From: Pancytospora philotis
Taxonomy: Eukaryota > Microsporidia
Reading direction: 5' to 3'
DNA length: 64,000 bases
NCBI GenBank assembly: GCA_023647555.1
Contig: JALRLY010000269.1
Span: forward strand, 1 to 64,000
The notes beneath the pieces were generated by a model that saw nothing but the letters and a program-made list of their open reading frames with translations, had not been told where the DNA came from and did no database searches. Position 1 is the stretch's first letter, and each line of letters begins with the position of its first letter. The translations under genes and the position numbers were made by a program. Shown one piece after another: positions 17,890-27,581 of this stretch.

Positions 17890-18693
17890 ATGTCCAAGGC
17901 CGTGGAACGATGCGAGCGCACGCTGCTTTTCAGCACGCTCACTTTCCTCTACACCGCGCCGATGCTGAGCTATATCAAGGACATCCCGCTGGCGTACGTG
18001 AAATACGCGGTCCCCTTCCTCATGCTCACCTCGTGCCTGTCGGTCCTCTACGCCGGGCTTTGTTTGTGCTTCCGCGGGTTCGTGAACTCCGCGGCGGACC
18101 AGAAAATCCTCTCCTGCTCCTCCGCGCGCGGCTGCAGCATATGCATGCGCTTCAAGCCGGAGCGCGCGCACCACTGCAAGCGCTGCAAGGCGTGCATCAA
18201 GAAGATGGACCACCACTGCCACTGGCTCGGCCGCTGCATCAACTACGACAACCTCGGCCACTTCGTGCGCTTCCTGCTCTTTACGTTCCTGAGCAACGTG
18301 ATGATCATCGCGATCAACCTGTACTACATCCTGGACATCGTCCTGACGCCGCGGCGCGTCACGATCCCCCGGGCCGTGGTCGCGGTGGTGAGCACGCTCA
18401 TCGCGATGCTGGTCAGCGTCGTCACGGGCGTGCACTGCTACGCGCAGTTCCGGATGATCTCCAACAACATCACGTACGTCGAGCTGCTGCAGAAGGCCAA
18501 CTTTGACATACGCAAGGACAAGTACTCCTCCGTGTACGACGCCGGCCTGCTGAACAACCTCGTCGATGTGCTCGGGTCGCCCGCGCATCTTTTCCTGGGA
18601 ATGCCCAGCGGCGACGGGATGAACTTCGTGAAGAAGGACCAGCCGGGTCACGAGGAGCTGGACGAGGACAGCGACCTGTTCGAGTCGATTTAG
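17890..18693 (+). CDS. DHHC-type protein S-acyltransferase
   Basis: A 267-residue palmitoyltransferase. Two N-terminal membrane helices are followed by the cysteine-rich domain CSICMRFKPERAHHCKRCKACIKKMDHHCHW, split here by the usual zinc ligands, with the catalytic DHHC at about residues 109-112 and the GRCINYDN continuation. Two more helices follow, then a TTxE-like TYVELL and the C-terminal YDAGLLNNLVDVLG that matches the family's PaCCT motif. The ATG at 17890 is preferred over an in-frame TTG at 17818. It would attach palmitate to cytosolic cysteines at the ER/Golgi or plasma membrane. Its substrate is unknown. Confidence 0.93.
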   Translation: MSKAVERCERTLLFSTLTFLYTAPMLSYIKDIPLAYVKYAVPFLMLTSCLSVLYAGLCLCFRGFVNSAADQKILSCSSARGCSICMRFKPERAHHCKRCKACIKKMDHHCHWLGRCINYDNLGHFVRFLLFTFLSNVMIIAINLYYILDIVLTPRRVTIPRAVVAVVSTLIAMLVSVVTGVHCYAQFRMISNNITYVELLQKANFDIRKDKYSSVYDAGLLNNLVDVLGSPAHLFLGMPSGDGMNFVKKDQPGHEELDEDSDLFESI

Positions 18694-18848
18694 TCTGACG
18701 GCTGGCAAGAGTGTGCCGGGATAAAGAGTTGCAGCTCAGTAAATTTATTGTGTACACTTGGATTTCATGTATTTACTGGAAGACTAGACAGCCCTGTCCT
18801 ATCCTTTGCGATATTGCTGCTGCGCATATAAATAATTCACCGGCGCTC

Positions 18849-19361
18849 CTACTCCAAGCAATCAGACGGTGAAATGCAGGAATTGAGGACGTCCAACAAG
18901 CTGTCGTTCTCGAAGGCCGCAAGCACCCGCTCTCTGTCGTTCAGTTGCTTGTTGAGCGCCGCGCTGGTGTTGTGCGTGCCCTCTTCGATGAACACGCGGA
19001 TCCAGAAGCCGGCGGTGTAGCGCTGGATCTGGTAAATGATCGACAGGCCGATGATCCCAGCCATGGAGCAGTGGGGCACGGTGGGCCTGAATGTAACCGT
19101 GATCTGCGGAATGGGGAGGCCGAGCGTGCACACCGGCATCTCCTTCTCGTCTTCGATATTGCCTTCAATCTCGCCGACGGCTACCATTTCCCTGCGCACC
19201 ACGCCGAGCTGCTCCAGCGAGTACGGATGCTCCGGGTCCTTGATGTCCTTGATCAGTTCATAGACCGTGTCTGCGCTCACGGTCTCGAGAACGCCGTCAA
19301 TAATCTTGAAATCGGCGCAGCGCTCCGACTTCTCCTGCACGGCCGGATTCACGTTATCCAT
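18849..19361 (-). CDS. CIA2: Cytosolic iron-sulfur assembly protein Cia2/MIP18
   Basis: A 170-residue FAM96/MIP18-family protein of the CIA targeting complex, which inserts Fe-S clusters into cytosolic and nuclear apoproteins. Signatures are ELIKDIKDPEHPYSLEQLGVV, TFRPTVPHCSMAGIIGLSI with the reactive Cys, and EEGTHNTSAALNKQLNDRERVLAAFEN, all in family order. The ATG at 19361 (context CAAGTGCCC) is preferred over an in-frame TTG upstream that would add a spurious hydrophobic leader. XPD and DNA polymerase epsilon, known clients of this pathway in yeast and animals, are also encoded in this window. Confidence 0.94.
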   Translation of the reverse strand: MDNVNPAVQEKSERCADFKIIDGVLETVSADTVYELIKDIKDPEHPYSLEQLGVVRREMVAVGEIEGNIEDEKEMPVCTLGLPIPQITVTFRPTVPHCSMAGIIGLSIIYQIQRYTAGFWIRVFIEEGTHNTSAALNKQLNDRERVLAAFENDSLLDVLNSCISPSDCLE

Positions 19362-19472
19362 GGGCACTTGCCAGCCGACGCTAAAACGGCGCTCAGAGAA
19401 ATATCGTAAAAATCGCCACAAAGCCAGGGAAAGGATACAGAACACCACAAAACACAATTGCGCTAACAATAT

Positions 19473-19787
19473 TTAATAGGTAAGAGCCTCTCCCTTGACC
19501 TTCTTCTCATTGCTGATCAGCACGTGCTTGGCCCTCTTGAGCGCGCGGCACTGCTTCCACTTGCACTCCTTGCACTCGAGCTTGATGACGGGCTTCTTGG
19601 TGACCTTCGACTTCCTCCTGAAAATCGGCTTGGTCTGTCCTCCGAAACCGGCCTGCTTGAGGCGGTAGCGCCTCGCGCCTTGTCTCATCGGGTTATCCTT
19701 CGACTTCTTGTAGAGGGAGACTTTGAACTCGGCGTGCTTGTTGCAGCGGCCGCAGAACGTATTCCTCGTCTTTGGGATATTTACCAT
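19473..19787 (-). CDS. RPL42: Ribosomal protein eL42 (L36a/L44)
   Basis: A 104-residue large-subunit protein, full length. It begins [12 protein letters not shown] and has two zinc-binding CxxC pairs (CGRC near residue 12 and CKEC near residue 72), with the [17 protein letters not shown] core visible as [16 protein letters not shown]. It sits near the ribosomal E site. The ATG is preceded by AAAATTTTGCACCCAAG; an AAATTTT box upstream of ribosomal-protein genes is described in microsporidia. No intron is seen at the start, where microsporidian ribosomal genes sometimes have one. Confidence 0.97.
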   Translation of the reverse strand: MVNIPKTRNTFCGRCNKHAEFKVSLYKKSKDNPMRQGARRYRLKQAGFGGQTKPIFRRKSKVTKKPVIKLECKECKWKQCRALKRAKHVLISNEKKVKGEALTY

Positions 19788-19796
19788 CTTGGGTGC

Positions 19797-19805
19797 AAAA
19801 TTTTT
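19797..19805 (-). promoter_or_regulatory. AAAAATTTT box upstream of eL42
   Basis: The block ends 9 nt before the eL42 ATG and is followed by GCACCCAAG. It is the ribosomal-gene type of AAATTTT signal. Confidence 0.6.
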
Positions 19806-19887
19806 ACAATTTTTTAATAACTGCACGGCGCGCAGCAGTCGGCGGGCGGCGCTACACAGCACTGCGCAGCTATGCGTAGGGACCGCT

Positions 19888-20832
19888 CTACGATTTCCCG
19901 TTGAAGTACACCGGCACCGCCCCCGCCTGCCGGAACTGCTCCTCGGCGCGGTCGTAGTAGACGTAGTCGTGCCCGTCCGGCTCCACGACCATGACCGCGG
20001 CCCTGTTCTGGCACTTGTAGCAGTAGTTGGGCGCGCTCCACACCGTGATGCAGGCGCCGCCGAAGTGCTCCTTGATCCCTTCCATGACCAGCTGGTGGCT
20101 GCGCACGATGGCTCTGAACCGCATGTCTGCGTCGCTCCCGGCGGCCGGGCAGGCGATGGCGGGCCAGGCGTCGTTCAGCTGCAGCAGGAAGTCGGCAACG
20201 GCCATTCGGCCGAACAGATAGCCGGCGCCGCGCTGGCTCGGGACGTAGTCGTCGACGTCGTCCGACGGGTCGCTCCACATGATGCTCCCAAGCCTCGGGT
20301 ACTCCACCAAGCGGTCCACGGCGAGCAGCTCGTCGATGCAGAGGTCGGGCGTGATCCCGCCGTGCATGCAGAAGAAGCCGCCCTGCACCGCCGCTGCCAG
20401 CGGGAGCGCCTCGAAGAGCTCGCACATCTTCCAGTACACGATCTCGTCGTACTTCGCCAGGCACTCGTCGCGGAAGCCGTACGCCGACGTCTGCGCCCTG
20501 TTCTCGTGGTTCCCGCGCAGCATGTGCACCGCCACCGGGCGCTGGAGCCGCATGACGAGCGTGTAGAGCAGCAGCTCGACGGAGTTGTAGCCGCGGTCCA
20601 CGTAGTCGCCGAGGAACAGGAACCCGTGCGCGCCGTCGCAAACGTCGAGCATATGCAGGAAATCGAAGAACTGGCCGTGCAGATCGCCCACGATGTTGAC
20701 GGGCGCCTGCACGCACACGATGTTCCGCTCCCCGAGCAGCGAGCCGAGCGCGGCCTCGATGATCGCCAGCGCCTCCTCCCGCGTGGGCAGGACCAGATCT
20801 CGCAGATTTGCCAGCACGCGGCCGTAGTCCAT
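19888..20832 (-). CDS. PP2A/PP4/PP6-type protein phosphatase catalytic subunit
   Basis: A 314-residue Ser/Thr phosphatase. All metal and catalytic motifs are present: [21 protein letters not shown], the second-shell [14 protein letters not shown], and the [12 protein letters not shown] segment that separates PP2A-like enzymes from PP1. The DDVDDY insert before SQRGAG leans toward PP6/Sit4 or PP4. The usual C-terminal DYFL tail, which is carboxymethylated in PP2A-type enzymes, is absent: the protein ends VYFNGKS. This suggests altered regulation by methylation. The ATG at 20832 is used; an in-frame TTG upstream is less likely. Confidence 0.9.
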   Translation of the reverse strand: MDYGRVLANLRDLVLPTREEALAIIEAALGSLLGERNIVCVQAPVNIVGDLHGQFFDFLHMLDVCDGAHGFLFLGDYVDRGYNSVELLLYTLVMRLQRPVAVHMLRGNHENRAQTSAYGFRDECLAKYDEIVYWKMCELFEALPLAAAVQGGFFCMHGGITPDLCIDELLAVDRLVEYPRLGSIMWSDPSDDVDDYVPSQRGAGYLFGRMAVADFLLQLNDAWPAIACPAAGSDADMRFRAIVRSHQLVMEGIKEHFGGACITVWSAPNYCYKCQNRAAVMVVEPDGHDYVYYDRAEEQFRQAGAVPVYFNGKS

Positions 20833-21058
20833 TTGCAGGGCACGCGCGAGCTGCAAATATTCGCAGACCAGAACGCGAGGTGTTTAAGGCGGCGCAGAAG
20901 TATTAGATGTGCAGCCATACCATGCTAGTAGCAGCGGAGTTGCGCATCGCTATGATACACTCATGTTCATGGCAGTGCATGAGAAGAGTCGCAGATATTA
21001 AAAATAATGGTGTTGCTATACTTTAATCTGAATATTTTTTTGCAGTTTCTAGAGATGC

Positions 21059-21937
21059 TTAGTTTTGAGCGAGCAGCCACGGTGTGTGCTTATGAATAAC
21101 CTCGTCGTAAGCCTCGCTCCATTCCGCATCGCTCTCCGCCACAGCTTTGCGGAAGTTCGATACGACGCCGAACTTGAGGAGCCGCTGGCACTTCAGAAGC
21201 AGCCCAAGGAAGGCCGCGATATCGTCGGTGTTTTCTTCACCAGCGGCATTGTCGCGCAGATAAAGCTCGAGCAGCTGCGTGTACGCCTCGCATGCGGTCG
21301 GACCGCCCTTCCTCTTGTCCTGCGCGCGGTAGAGCACAAGCAGCGCAAAGTCATCGCCCCTATTGCAGCCTTTGCCACGCTGGTAGACGTCACCGAGAAC
21401 GCCGTACGCATTTCTCTGCAGGAAACCGTTGAGAACGTAAAACCCGTGCTCGGCGGGCCGATTGAGCAGCGGATCCCTGGTGACATCCGCGCCTCTCAGC
21501 GTTTCTTTCAGCAGGGTGCCAACATTTGGGTTTTTGCTGCATTTACTCGCAAAGCAGTGGAGGTACTTGCTGAGCGCATACGCGCTGCTGATCCGCGTGG
21601 CGCCGATGTCCATCGCCGCGTATATTTCAGCGAGGCTTTTGTGCAGCAGCACCCTAAGGTAACTGTACTCGTAGTAGAAGTTGTAGTAGCATTCGTATAA
21701 TGCCTGCTGCAGGAACGAGACATATCTGAGCTCCGGCTTTTCTTCGGCGGCGCTATCGATGAACTGCTCCATCATGTACTGTTGATACGCCGACATGCTT
21801 TCCGGGGATTCGTAGGTGCGGTCAGCAGTAGTGGGATAGGCTGCGAAAAGCACGCAATCCGCAGCGTCTCGCTCACTCAAGCTGGTGCACAGGGTGGACT
21901 GTAAAAGTGCTAGGCCAGTTACTAGGGTCATTCTCAT
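21059..21937 (-). CDS. Predicted secreted protein with Sel1-like region
   Basis: A 292-residue protein starting MRMTLVTGLALLQSTLCTSL, a good signal peptide. The rest is helical and rich in Tyr and Cys. Around residues 175-235, NAYGVLGDVYQRGKGCNRGDDFALLVLYRAQ followed by ACEAYTQLLELYL (read as two pieces) has the A...LG..Y..G.G......A...Y spacing of Sel1 repeats. Sel1 proteins act in ER quality control (Hrd3/SEL1L) or as secreted adaptors; no membrane anchor is visible at the C terminus, which ends WLLAQN. An ER-luminal or exported protein is equally possible. No close family is recognised. Confidence 0.6.
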   Translation of the reverse strand: MRMTLVTGLALLQSTLCTSLSERDAADCVLFAAYPTTADRTYESPESMSAYQQYMMEQFIDSAAEEKPELRYVSFLQQALYECYYNFYYEYSYLRVLLHKSLAEIYAAMDIGATRISSAYALSKYLHCFASKCSKNPNVGTLLKETLRGADVTRDPLLNRPAEHGFYVLNGFLQRNAYGVLGDVYQRGKGCNRGDDFALLVLYRAQDKRKGGPTACEAYTQLLELYLRDNAAGEENTDDIAAFLGLLLKCQRLLKFGVVSNFRKAVAESDAEWSEAYDEVIHKHTPWLLAQN

Positions 21938-22054
21938 GCAGGTGGGCACGGCAGGTTTGCGACAAAAATTTACAGTGAAAAGTATTTTAAGCTTTATTGA
22001 AGGCTACTGCAGTGCATTCCTGGTTGTTATTGGGAGGCCTGGGTAAACACAGGC

Positions 22055-22324
22055 CTAGGACTTCTGCTTTTTGTTGATGTACGCGAGCCGCGAGACCTCC
22101 TCGCTGGATTCGCTTTCCGCGCGGTCCTGCTTGCCGCTGTCCTCGCGGCGCCGCTCCTCCATTCTTTTGCGCGCCTCTCTTTTGACCGGCGCGAGAACGC
22201 TCTTGCTCGCGCGCGTCGCAACGAGCGCGTAACCAAGCCCGACGCGTCGCGGCGTAAACTCGATGCGCGGGCTATTGGTGTTGAAGCGCGTGTGGCTCAG
22301 CAGCTCGTCGAGGAAGTCGCCCAT
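22055..22324 (-). CDS. Small basic protein, unknown
   Basis: An 89-residue protein from the ATG at 22324, which follows CAAAATTTTGCGGGCC, a strong start context. It begins MGDFLDELL and has a compact motif PRIEFTPRRVGLGYALV, then a highly charged Lys/Arg/Glu tail ending INKKQKS. The PRRVGLGY segment looks conserved rather than random, and the tail resembles small ribosome-biogenesis or RNA-binding factors, but I do not recognise the family. A longer frame to 22507 without this start context is rejected. Confidence 0.62.
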   Translation of the reverse strand: MGDFLDELLSHTRFNTNSPRIEFTPRRVGLGYALVATRASKSVLAPVKREARKRMEERRREDSGKQDRAESESSEEVSRLAYINKKQKS

Positions 22325-22331
22325 GGCCCGC

Positions 22332-22339
22332 AAAATTTT
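22332..22339 (-). promoter_or_regulatory. AAAATTTT block upstream of the small basic protein
   Basis: AAAATTTT lies 7 nt before the ATG at 22324 and fixes this ATG as the likely start. Confidence 0.55.
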
Positions 22340-22528
22340 GGCCCAGAAATCGAGCAATGAGCGGCTGCCAATAATGGCTGCTAATGATGCTAGACAGCCA
22401 GCACAAAGGTGATTAGCTATTGAAATGCAGCAACATAGTGCAACACTGTTTAAAATAGCAGATTGCACAGAAAAACCCAACCTTAAACAGCGAATAATAC
22501 AGCGCATTTAATCAAGAATGAGCCGTGC

Positions 22529-22747
22529 TCAAAACTGCGCAGCACCCTTGTTGATGCTCTCGATCCGCATCAGCACGTCGGTGAGTGCGCGCTGCGACTC
22601 CTCCAGCAGCCTTCGCAGGTGCCTAGCGACGTACTCGTCGTCCGCGGTCTTGATGTCTGCGGTGTACCTTTCGATCTCTGCGTGGTACTGCTCCACGTCC
22701 TTCTGCAGCCGCTTCAGCGCGCCCGTCTTGGTGCTGTCTGGCATCAT
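22529..22747 (-). CDS. TBCA: Tubulin-binding cofactor A
   Basis: A 72-residue three-helix protein that captures beta-tubulin during folding. After MMPD it reads STKTGALKRLQKDVEQYHAE, matching the IKTGVVKRLxKE start of cofactor A, followed by a loop and LLEESQRALTDVLMRIESI, matching the LQESxxMIPDCxxRL third helix. At 72 residues it is shorter than yeast Rbl2 (106), with loops trimmed. Two adjacent ATGs (22747 and 22744) could start it. It is divergent from XPD with 211 bp between starts. Confidence 0.82.
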   Translation of the reverse strand: MMPDSTKTGALKRLQKDVEQYHAEIERYTADIKTADDEYVARHLRRLLEESQRALTDVLMRIESINKGAAQF

Positions 22748-22765
22748 AGCGGGCCCGGAATCCGC

Positions 22766-22772
22766 AAATTTT
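22766..22772 (-). promoter_or_regulatory. AAAATTT block upstream of cofactor A
   Basis: AAAATTT lies about 18 nt before the ATG pair, followed by GCGGATTCCGGGCCCGCT. Confidence 0.45.
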
Positions 22773-22943
22773 ATCGCGGATGCGCTGTGATGGCCGAGGA
22801 ACACGCTTTTAACAGATACAGACTCGGCAGGAATGAGAATGGATGGAACATAACCCACATGTTGCTTTCGCGCGGTATCATTTACTACACCACATTGCGA
22901 TTTAAGCTGCACTTCGCCCGCAGGCAGTCCAGATGCGCGTGCG

Positions 22944-22950
22944 AAAAATT
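22944..22950 (+). promoter_or_regulatory. AAAAATT block upstream of XPD
   Basis: AAAAATT lies 8 nt before the ATG at 22959 and is followed by CTGCCCAC. It is a weaker form of the repeated start signal. Confidence 0.4.
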
Positions 22951-22958
22951 CTGCCCAC

Positions 22959-25127
22959 ATGCTCCTGGAGGTCGAGTCCGTCCCTGTCTACTTCCCGTAC
23001 CCGACGATCTACGCCGAGCAGCTCGAGTACATCAGAAACGTGATCAGGACCCTGCAGGGGCGCGGGCACGCGCTGATAGAGATGCCGTCCGGCACGGGGA
23101 AGACCATCGCGCTGCTCGCGTCCTGCGTGTCGTACCAGCACCACTGCCGACAGACCGGCAGCGCGTTCAAGATCGTGTACTGCGCGCGCACGGTCGCCGA
23201 GGTGGACAAGACGCTCAAGGAGCTGCGCGGCTTCATCGAGAGCATCAGGCGCGAGCTCCCCGATTTTTCGTATCTCGGCCTCGGCCTCACGTCGCGCGCC
23301 AGCATGTGCATAAACCCGGCTGCGCGCTGCGGGAACGTCGATGCGATCTGCCACCGCCTGATCAGCCGGCTGAACGACTCCAAGTGCGATTTCTACGAGG
23401 CGCTGCCCTACGCGTTGCCGCCCGGCGTGTACTCCTTCGACGACCTGCACGCGATCGGCACCGAGCACGCGGTGTGCCCGTACTATCTCGTGCGCTCCGC
23501 CATCGCGTCGTGCGACTGCATCGTGTACACATACAACTACATAATCGACCCGGCGATCTACGGCGCGGTCTCCAAGGCGCTGCCCAACAGCTCTGTGATT
23601 ATCTTCGACGAGGCGCACAACATCGACTCGCACTGCATCGAGGCGCTGAGCGTGAACCTGAGCAGGAGCACGCTCGAGGGCGCGGCGCGCGTGGTCACTG
23701 CGCTCGAGGGATCGCTCAAGGCCCGGCATGCGGCGGACGAGGGCGCCGGGCCCGCGGGCGCCCAGGAGAGCCTCCGCAAGAATGTCACCGAGTCCATCGA
23801 GGGCTTTATTCCCTACTTCGCTACCGACAAGCGGGCGCTGGAGCCGCTCCCCGGCTCGCTGCGGAACCCGCTGCACTTCACGAGCGTTCTCAAGCGGCTC
23901 ATCGAGTTCTACAAGACAAAGCTGAAGACCACGCATCTGACCATCGAGAAGATCGCGGATTTCGTCGAGCACATCGAGGAGCTGACGTTTGTGAGCAAGA
24001 AGAGCCTGCAGTTCTGCTCCCAGCGGCTCGGCATGCTGCTCGCGAGCTTCGACGACGAGGAGGCGCACAAGCTCAAGACCGTGGCCGAGTTCTCGACGCT
24101 GCTCGGCACGCACACGCGCGGGTTCTCTGTGATCTTCGAGCCGTACGAGAACGGCGCGTTCAGTCCGGTGCTGCGCCTCAGCTGCCTCGACGCGAGCCTT
24201 GCCATCTCGCATGTCTTTGCCAAGTTCAAGAACGTTGTCATTACGAGCGGCACGCTGTCTCCGATCGAGATGTACCCGAAGATTCTGAACTTTGTTCCCG
24301 GGACCGTCGCGGAGATCGGCGCGACGCTGGACCGCAACCGGATCTCTCCGCTGCTGATCACGAAGGGCAATGACCAGATGATCCTTACGAACGCTGACAA
24401 CAACGGCTACTACCTGGACGCCGCCCTCCAGCACCAGGACGCGCTCACCACCAGCTTCAGCTTCCGCAGCGATCCGTCCGTTGTGCGGAACTACGGGAAC
24501 CTCCTGCTGAATCTCGCGCGCTCTGTACCTGACAACATCGTGTGCTTCTTCCCCTCCTATATCTACATGGAGGACATTGTAACCGTATGGTCCAAGACCG
24601 GTGTACTGCGCGAGATCCTGGAGAGCAAGCTGGTGTTCGTCGAGACCCCCGATCCTGAGGAGACGGCGCTCGCCCTGGAGGCTTTCCGGAACGCCTGCAG
24701 CACCGGGCGCGGGGCGATCTTCCTGAGCGTGGCGCGCGGCAAGGTCTCCGAGGGCGTTGATTTCGAGTACGGCTACGGCCGCGCGGTGGCGCTTTTCGGC
24801 GTGCCTTTCATGTACACCGAGAGCGTGCGGCTTAAGGCGCGCCTGGCCTACCTCAAGAGCACCTTCGGCATCAAGGAGTATGAGTTTCTTGTGTTCGATG
24901 CCATGCGGCACGCTGCGCAGTGCCTCGGCCGCGTGCTCCGCAAGAAGGACGACTACGGGCTGATGATCATGGCTGACAGCCGGTTCAGCGGCTGCGTCGA
25001 GAAGATGCCGCGCTGGATCAAAGAGCGGATCGAAAAGGGCAACACCGGGCTGAGTGTCGACCAGGCGCTGCACATCGCGAAGGCTTACTACAGGGAGATG
25101 GCCCAGACGGCCTATGAGACGGAATGA
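22959..25127 (+). CDS. RAD3: XPD/Rad3 DNA helicase (TFIIH)
   Basis: A 722-residue superfamily 2 DNA helicase of TFIIH, opening DNA in nucleotide excision repair and needed for transcription initiation. Walker A EMPSGTGKT is at 41-49, and the DEAH box at 217-220. Four cysteines at about 117, 131, 143 and 173 match the Fe-S cluster ligands of XPD. The C-terminal helicase motifs include SVARGKVSEGVDF and QCLGRVLRKKDDYG, close to the human QCVGRAIRGKTDYG. Length is slightly under the human 760. Rad10 at 5 kb acts in the same repair pathway and Cia2 at 19 kb would supply its cluster. Confidence 0.96.
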   Translation: MLLEVESVPVYFPYPTIYAEQLEYIRNVIRTLQGRGHALIEMPSGTGKTIALLASCVSYQHHCRQTGSAFKIVYCARTVAEVDKTLKELRGFIESIRRELPDFSYLGLGLTSRASMCINPAARCGNVDAICHRLISRLNDSKCDFYEALPYALPPGVYSFDDLHAIGTEHAVCPYYLVRSAIASCDCIVYTYNYIIDPAIYGAVSKALPNSSVIIFDEAHNIDSHCIEALSVNLSRSTLEGAARVVTALEGSLKARHAADEGAGPAGAQESLRKNVTESIEGFIPYFATDKRALEPLPGSLRNPLHFTSVLKRLIEFYKTKLKTTHLTIEKIADFVEHIEELTFVSKKSLQFCSQRLGMLLASFDDEEAHKLKTVAEFSTLLGTHTRGFSVIFEPYENGAFSPVLRLSCLDASLAISHVFAKFKNVVITSGTLSPIEMYPKILNFVPGTVAEIGATLDRNRISPLLITKGNDQMILTNADNNGYYLDAALQHQDALTTSFSFRSDPSVVRNYGNLLLNLARSVPDNIVCFFPSYIYMEDIVTVWSKTGVLREILESKLVFVETPDPEETALALEAFRNACSTGRGAIFLSVARGKVSEGVDFEYGYGRAVALFGVPFMYTESVRLKARLAYLKSTFGIKEYEFLVFDAMRHAAQCLGRVLRKKDDYGLMIMADSRFSGCVEKMPRWIKERIEKGNTGLSVDQALHIAKAYYREMAQTAYETE

Positions 25128-25320
25128 GTGCATTTCTTGTTTGTACGCTCAGTACTGTGCGTGTTCATATTGTGATGGGTTACCATCGTTGCAGGGAGTT
25201 TACATTCGAATAAATTATTGTATACCAGATAGATTAGCAGTTGTAATCAGAGTATTTTACAATATCAAAATTGCGACACAATCACGAATCTCAAAACTTA
25301 AAAGGCGCAATCTAACAGTA

Positions 25321-27198
25321 TCAATTTATTAACAACGCCCGAATCTTCTCCTTATCCTTGCGGCACTTGATGAGGCTCTTCAGCTCCTTCTCGCTGATCG
25401 ACCCGTGGTACTCCTCGTACAGGGCAAGGAAGAGCTCCTGCTCCACGCTGATCAGCTTGCCGATCTCGCGCAGATGCGAGAACTTCCTGACGAGCTCCAC
25501 GTAGTTCAGAAAAGAAACGAAGCCAACAAAGTCGTCCAGGCACTGTTGCATGTGCGCAGCCGTGGTGCCGCTGTAGACAAGGTGGAGAATCTGCTTGTGC
25601 AGCCGCGCATAGGCCTCAGAGAGGATCGCCGACACGAACGCGGCGTAGTTGTTCCCCTTCATCGGCTCGGCCTCGGCGATGCAGGACTTGATGCACTCGA
25701 GACAGGCCTTGTGCCCGTCCTTCTTGCTGAAGCTCAGCACCTCCAGCTTCCGGCGGATCGCCGAGTTCGAATTTTCGATCTTCTCGACGAACGCGCCGCG
25801 CGCAGCCTCGCCGATCCGTTTGATGAACGGCGCCACGAGCGCGACCTTGGGCCCGAAGTACTTGCACGTAAGCAGGTAGATGCGGCTCAGCCTCGTCACG
25901 ATTTCGATCCTGTTGTCGGTCTTGGCCATGATGTTCTCCACGAGCAGCAGCATCTTGCGGTAGAAGTAGCGGAGCAGCTCGTGCTCGTCCTCCTCGTTGT
26001 ACAGGAGCGCGCAGCGCGACATCGCGAGGTGCACGACGCACAGCAGCTTCTCGTACACGCGCACCAGGTCCTCGCTCTGCTTCACGGGCTCGCCGAGCAG
26101 CAGATAGTTCCTTGTCGCCTTGTTGCCGTGCACAAAGACATCGAACACCTCGTCAAAGGCCTGCTTCTCCTTCTGGATCGCGCGCGAGAGGTGCTGCCCG
26201 AAGCCCTCGCGGATGTAGCAGTCGGCGTCGAACTGCGGGAAGCGCCCCTTGATGACGCCGGAGAGCACCTCGAGCTTTTTGTAGGCGGATGTCAGGCAGA
26301 GAAGAAAGACGAACGGATTCTCGATGCTCAGGAACTTCTCGAGGTTCCTGAAGATCATGATCCTGTACACTTTGCCGAAGATGTACTCCGTGTACTTCGC
26401 AGCGCTCCCGAAGATCGCGTAGAACTCGAGGATCTTCGCCTCCAGCGCATCGATGATCCGGTCCACGAACACCGCAAAGGAATTCTTCTCCAGCAAAAAC
26501 ACGTCCAGATCGACCGTGTCGAGCGACGGCGGCGCGGTCTCCACCGAGCCCTTGAGCATCCCGGTGAACAGCATGTACTCGTCGAGCAGCAGGCACTCCT
26601 TGTCGAGGTACTGCAGGCAGTGGAACGCGGCCTTCGCCTCGATCAGATCGCCCTCCTTCAGCGACTTCTCGAACTGCCCGCCCATCTTCTCCTCGATGCG
26701 CTTGGAGTACTCGAAAAAAACCTCGCGCTCCTTCTCGCTGCGGTACTTGGTGAAGTAGAAGAGGAGCTTGGCCAGGAACACCCAGTTCTCCTTGATTTTG
26801 CTGTCGAGCAGCGCGCCGAGCACCGGCTTCGGGTTCTTCTCGATCTCCACGGCGTAGCGCAGGTACTTCTGGATCTCCTTGAGCTCGAGGATCTCCTTGT
26901 TCTTCTCGAGGATGCCGCGCGAGTCGCCGAGCGGCGGTATCTGCATCTTCTCGAGGAAGGCCTCGACCTCCGCCGTGATCTTCGCGTACTTCTGCTGGTC
27001 GTAGGTGCTCATCCGCCGCAGCAGCTTCTCCTTCTTGAACAGCAGCGCCTCGCCGAGCGCCTCCAGGCTCGCCAGCTGGCTCTCCAGTGCCCGGTGGCTT
27101 TTGGCGATGTCGCTCGGGTTGATCTCGACCGCCGCCTCGACCACGCTGGTCGTGTTGAAGAACTCGGACTTCAGCTGCGCCAGAGTAACATTTTTCAT
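25321..27198 (-). CDS. SEC10: Exocyst Sec10-like tethering protein
   Basis: A 625-residue, almost wholly helical protein. About residues 165-215, KRIEEKMGGQFEKSLKEGDL followed by AAFHCLQYLDKECLLLDEYM, matches the place in Sec10 where LExxLxxxFDxAxxxxD is followed by the ADxLxxFNGG stretch. About 250-320, the FAVFVDRIIDALEA, then IFGSAAKYTEYIFGKVYRIM, then SAYKKLEVLSGVI follow Sec10's exocyst core helices. It would tether secretory vesicles at the plasma membrane. It is shorter than fungal Sec10 (about 870). The match is by spacing and hydrophobic pattern, so other CATCHR-type tether subunits remain possible. Confidence 0.55.
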   Translation of the reverse strand: MKNVTLAQLKSEFFNTTSVVEAAVEINPSDIAKSHRALESQLASLEALGEALLFKKEKLLRRMSTYDQQKYAKITAEVEAFLEKMQIPPLGDSRGILEKNKEILELKEIQKYLRYAVEIEKNPKPVLGALLDSKIKENWVFLAKLLFYFTKYRSEKEREVFFEYSKRIEEKMGGQFEKSLKEGDLIEAKAAFHCLQYLDKECLLLDEYMLFTGMLKGSVETAPPSLDTVDLDVFLLEKNSFAVFVDRIIDALEAKILEFYAIFGSAAKYTEYIFGKVYRIMIFRNLEKFLSIENPFVFLLCLTSAYKKLEVLSGVIKGRFPQFDADCYIREGFGQHLSRAIQKEKQAFDEVFDVFVHGNKATRNYLLLGEPVKQSEDLVRVYEKLLCVVHLAMSRCALLYNEEDEHELLRYFYRKMLLLVENIMAKTDNRIEIVTRLSRIYLLTCKYFGPKVALVAPFIKRIGEAARGAFVEKIENSNSAIRRKLEVLSFSKKDGHKACLECIKSCIAEAEPMKGNNYAAFVSAILSEAYARLHKQILHLVYSGTTAAHMQQCLDDFVGFVSFLNYVELVRKFSHLREIGKLISVEQELFLALYEEYHGSISEKELKSLIKCRKDKEKIRALLIN

Positions 27199-27581
27199 AG
27201 GGTGTTTCTCGGCCGTGATTTAGGGCGTTCAGGATGATGCGATGGTATTTTAAAGTAATGGTAAAGGTTGAAGTGTGTTTGTACATGTTGAATATTATGG
27301 GAGATGATGGCAGCAGTATGTGTACAGGGCCATTTTTAAGTTTTTTTGGTTTAACGAGCTGTATCAGATTCAAGTACTAAAATAGCTCATAGTTTTGAAA
27401 TATTAATCCTTAGTTACTTAACAGTAATTGTAAAAACTATAATTTAACGCAGATCTGATGCTTTAATAACCAAACTCGCTGTCCTACGCGGTATAACCAG
27501 CCTTGCGCACTTATTTACATTTTTGCTGCCAGAGAAACAACGTGAAACAGCCGCATATAAGCCGGCAGACAACAACACTGC
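27199..27581. other. AT-rich intergenic region
   Basis: About 380 bp between the divergent Sec10-like and lectin genes. It is strongly AT-rich around 27350-27450. No gene, RNA arm or repeat is seen. Confidence 0.5.

Noticed and set aside
22902..25133. A 743-residue minus-strand frame opposite XPD
   Set aside because: Antisense of a complete XPD with all helicase and Fe-S residues.
25405..27237. A 610-residue plus-strand frame opposite the Sec10-like gene
   Set aside because: Composition is Leu/Glu/His/Arg low complexity and it lacks a start signal; the minus frame is better.
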